In this document: positions 62,558 through 64,000 of the stretch, one piece after another
Position numbering within the stretch: position 1 is the stretch's first letter
How the letters are laid out: each line of letters begins with the position of its first letter
Assembly: GCF_000755145.1 (NCBI RefSeq)
Contig: NZ_CP009228.1
Location: 803,827 to 867,826 of the forward strand
Length of the DNA stretch: 64,000 nucleotides
From: Treponema putidum
GTDB taxonomy: Bacteria > Spirochaetota > Spirochaetia > Treponematales > Treponemataceae
Direction: 5' to 3'
Position numbers and translations under genes: made by a program
Notes under the pieces: generated by a model
Told to the model about the DNA's origin: nothing
Database searches by the model: none
The model's input: the letters and a program-made list of their open reading frames with translations, nothing else

Positions 62558-64000
62558 ATGCTTTATATTATTTGTACTATAATTGCATTAGCAATTATAA
62601 TTTGGCTTGTAAAGATACTTGGAAGATTTATTGCTATGATTTTTAAAGGTATTTTTTACTTATTTTATGGAATACTTTATTGTGTTATTGCTGGCCCTGC
62701 AATTGTATGCACAAAAATTTTCTATGTAATAACAAAAATATTTTTTTTACAAGGATTTATATATTATTTACTTGCTTTGGGAAGTATTCCATCATTAATT
62801 TATTTATTAGGCTTTCATATTCCATATTCAAAAAAAGAAAAATTTATTGATGAAAAGAATTTTTTTAAAAATAATCGAAAGGAAAGAAATAATGTAATAG
62901 CTATGTCATTTTTTCTTAGTTTAGAATCTTATTTATTGTTTTATATTCACTTTAAAATAATGGAACTGTATTCTATATTTATTATATCAGGGCTTAGTTT
63001 TACAATAATATCATTTATATATATTATTATTAAATGTAATGAATGGAAAAACAAAAATAAGAATTTTTATGAAAGCTGTATTGAATGGAAAAAATGGACA
63101 TTAAGTAAAAGTGATATTATTTTTGACATGCAAATAGAAGAACAGCTCATATCGATGACAGATGATATTTCTAATGCAGATAAAAATAAAAACATATTTA
63201 CAATTTATGAAATGCCTTATGGGCGTACAACTGCTTTTATTTCGTATTTTAATAAAAATCTTGATGATGAAGAACCAATATATTTTTCTCCAACTATGAG
63301 TTCGGATGAAAATGAGTTAAGAGAATATGGAACATTGATTACAACAAAAGGTATATATATTTCAGTTCAAAATCAAGATGATATTGAAATACCTTTTATG
63401 GGATTATGGAGTACAGATATAAGCGAAGATAAATGCTTTTTTAATTATGGAATAGTAGATGATGAGTATAAAGTTGTAGAAGTTGACTCAGACGATTCTA
63501 CGATAAATATTAAAGAAATATGTGATTTTACTCAAAGTATTAACACTATTTCATTATCTATGTTACATGACAATATAAAAAATGGTATTGATGAGGCTTT
63601 TGATTCTTATGAAAATACAATTGCAGAAATTACTGAATCAGAGAGAAAATTTAATGATGAGCAAAAGCTTTCTTCTATTTCAAAAAGTAGTGAGCTAGGT
63701 GGTATTGGAGCCGGACTCGAACAAAATGCACATATATATAATGACGAAGTAAAATATTTGATGAATGGGGCAAGAGGTGGTGGATATGCTGCAGAATATG
63801 GAAACAATGCTATTGATAGAATTACTGGAAATAATGTAAAAAATATGGCTCAAGATTTAGAAAATGGTCGTCAAAAATTACATGGTGCAGATAGGAATGT
63901 AAATGGAATAAACATACAGACAAAATATTACAAAAGTGCTCCTGAATCAATCGGTGCTGCATTTGAACATAAACAAGCTATATATTTGAACGAAGATGGA
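62558..64000 (+). CDS. Large membrane-anchored toxin-like protein, 3' end cut by the window
   Basis: Open for 481 codons to the right edge; ATG 62558 with AGGAG 7 bp upstream. The N-terminus has about five hydrophobic segments (1-90 and about 110-155), then a soluble region with a possible PH-like strand block (TTKGIYISVQ...IPFMGLW, about 265-290). The last 90 residues read GARGGGYAAEYGNNAIDRITG, HGADRNVNGINIQTKYYKS and SIGAAFEHKQAIYLNEDG. From memory, this resembles a block in large proteins of phages, mobile islands and polymorphic-toxin-like loci; its activity is unknown. Another frame does not explain it. Confidence 0.7.
   Translation, partial: MLYIICTIIALAIIIWLVKILGRFIAMIFKGIFYLFYGILYCVIAGPAIVCTKIFYVITKIFFLQGFIYYLLALGSIPSLIYLLGFHIPYSKKEKFIDEKNFFKNNRKERNNVIAMSFFLSLESYLLFYIHFKIMELYSIFIISGLSFTIISFIYIIIKCNEWKNKNKNFYESCIEWKKWTLSKSDIIFDMQIEEQLISMTDDISNADKNKNIFTIYEMPYGRTTAFISYFNKNLDDEEPIYFSPTMSSDENELREYGTLITTKGIYISVQNQDDIEIPFMGLWSTDISEDKCFFNYGIVDDEYKVVEVDSDDSTINIKEICDFTQSINTISLSMLHDNIKNGIDEAFDSYENTIAEITESERKFNDEQKLSSISKSSELGGIGAGLEQNAHIYNDEVKYLMNGARGGGYAAEYGNNAIDRITGNNVKNMAQDLENGRQKLHGADRNVNGINIQTKYYKSAPESIGAAFEHKQAIYLNEDG

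Noticed and set aside
1-64000. CRISPR array, rRNA or tRNA genes
   Set aside because: No regularly spaced repeats and no cloverleaf or rRNA signature was seen by eye; a covariance search could still find a divergent tRNA.
1-64000. Complete insertion sequence or prophage
   Set aside because: Rpn-family and AAA/PDDEXK genes resemble transposon-associated families, but no transposase with paired ends and no phage structural genes are present.

Overview
The window is A/T-rich spirochaete DNA, most like an oral Treponema of the T. denticola group. The main evidence is a Treponema major outer sheath protein gene (msp, 4712-6412), a thiamine ABC operon behind a TPP riboswitch as described in T. denticola, many Rpn-type and AAA/PD-(D/E)XK nuclease genes, and integron attC sites. 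Species assignment is inference.

Layout. 0-4.6 kb: end of hutI, formimidoyl-THF cyclodeaminase, threonine aldolase and a AAA/PDDEXK protein. 4.7-8 kb: msp, then two damaged Rpn-family genes invaded by palindromic repeats. 8.2-11.6 kb: a membrane class III cyclase and a LysR regulator. 11.6-19.3 kb: an oligopeptide ABC operon (oppBCDF, binding lipoprotein, M14 peptidase) divergent from a TetR regulator, with a clear operator at the opp start point. 19.4-26.3 kb: a secondary-alcohol dehydrogenase, a COG0523 GTPase and two convergent operons encoding double-cubane/2-hydroxyacyl-CoA-dehydratase-like proteins, two DUF3343 proteins and an activase. 26.4-32.1 kb: an orphan iron-type binding protein, ftcD and thiBPQ. 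32.3-46.5 kb: a Fic protein with its own operators, an M20 amidohydrolase, a two-component system followed by a YihY/cyclic-nucleotide-binding fusion, a CoA-disulfide reductase/rhodanese fusion, two adjacent membrane cyclases with complementary half active sites, two lipoproteins and an Eda-KdgK fusion.

46.5-56.2 kb is accessory: a broken nuclease gene, orphan secreted proteins, glutathione peroxidase, a TOTE primase-helicase protein, and minus-strand integron cassettes (higBA, a nucleotide-hydrolase-like gene, a secreted protein) with two attC sites. 56.4-61.4 kb is housekeeping (murJ, nrdA, fda). 61.6-64 kb is accessory again: a dead toxin-antitoxin pair, a short ORF with a C10 tract, and a large toxin-like membrane protein running off the right edge.

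The most interesting item is the cyclase pair at 39.7-43.6 kb. One protein keeps the two metal-binding aspartates and has lost the transition-state Asn/Arg; its neighbour shows the reverse. That is the division of labour of mammalian C1/C2 adenylyl cyclase. A caution for all users: at least five otherwise healthy genes carry a one-base loss in an A/T run (about 15.6, 26.2, 30.9, 41.7 and 44.25 kb). This points to homopolymer errors in the assembly, or to widespread slippage.
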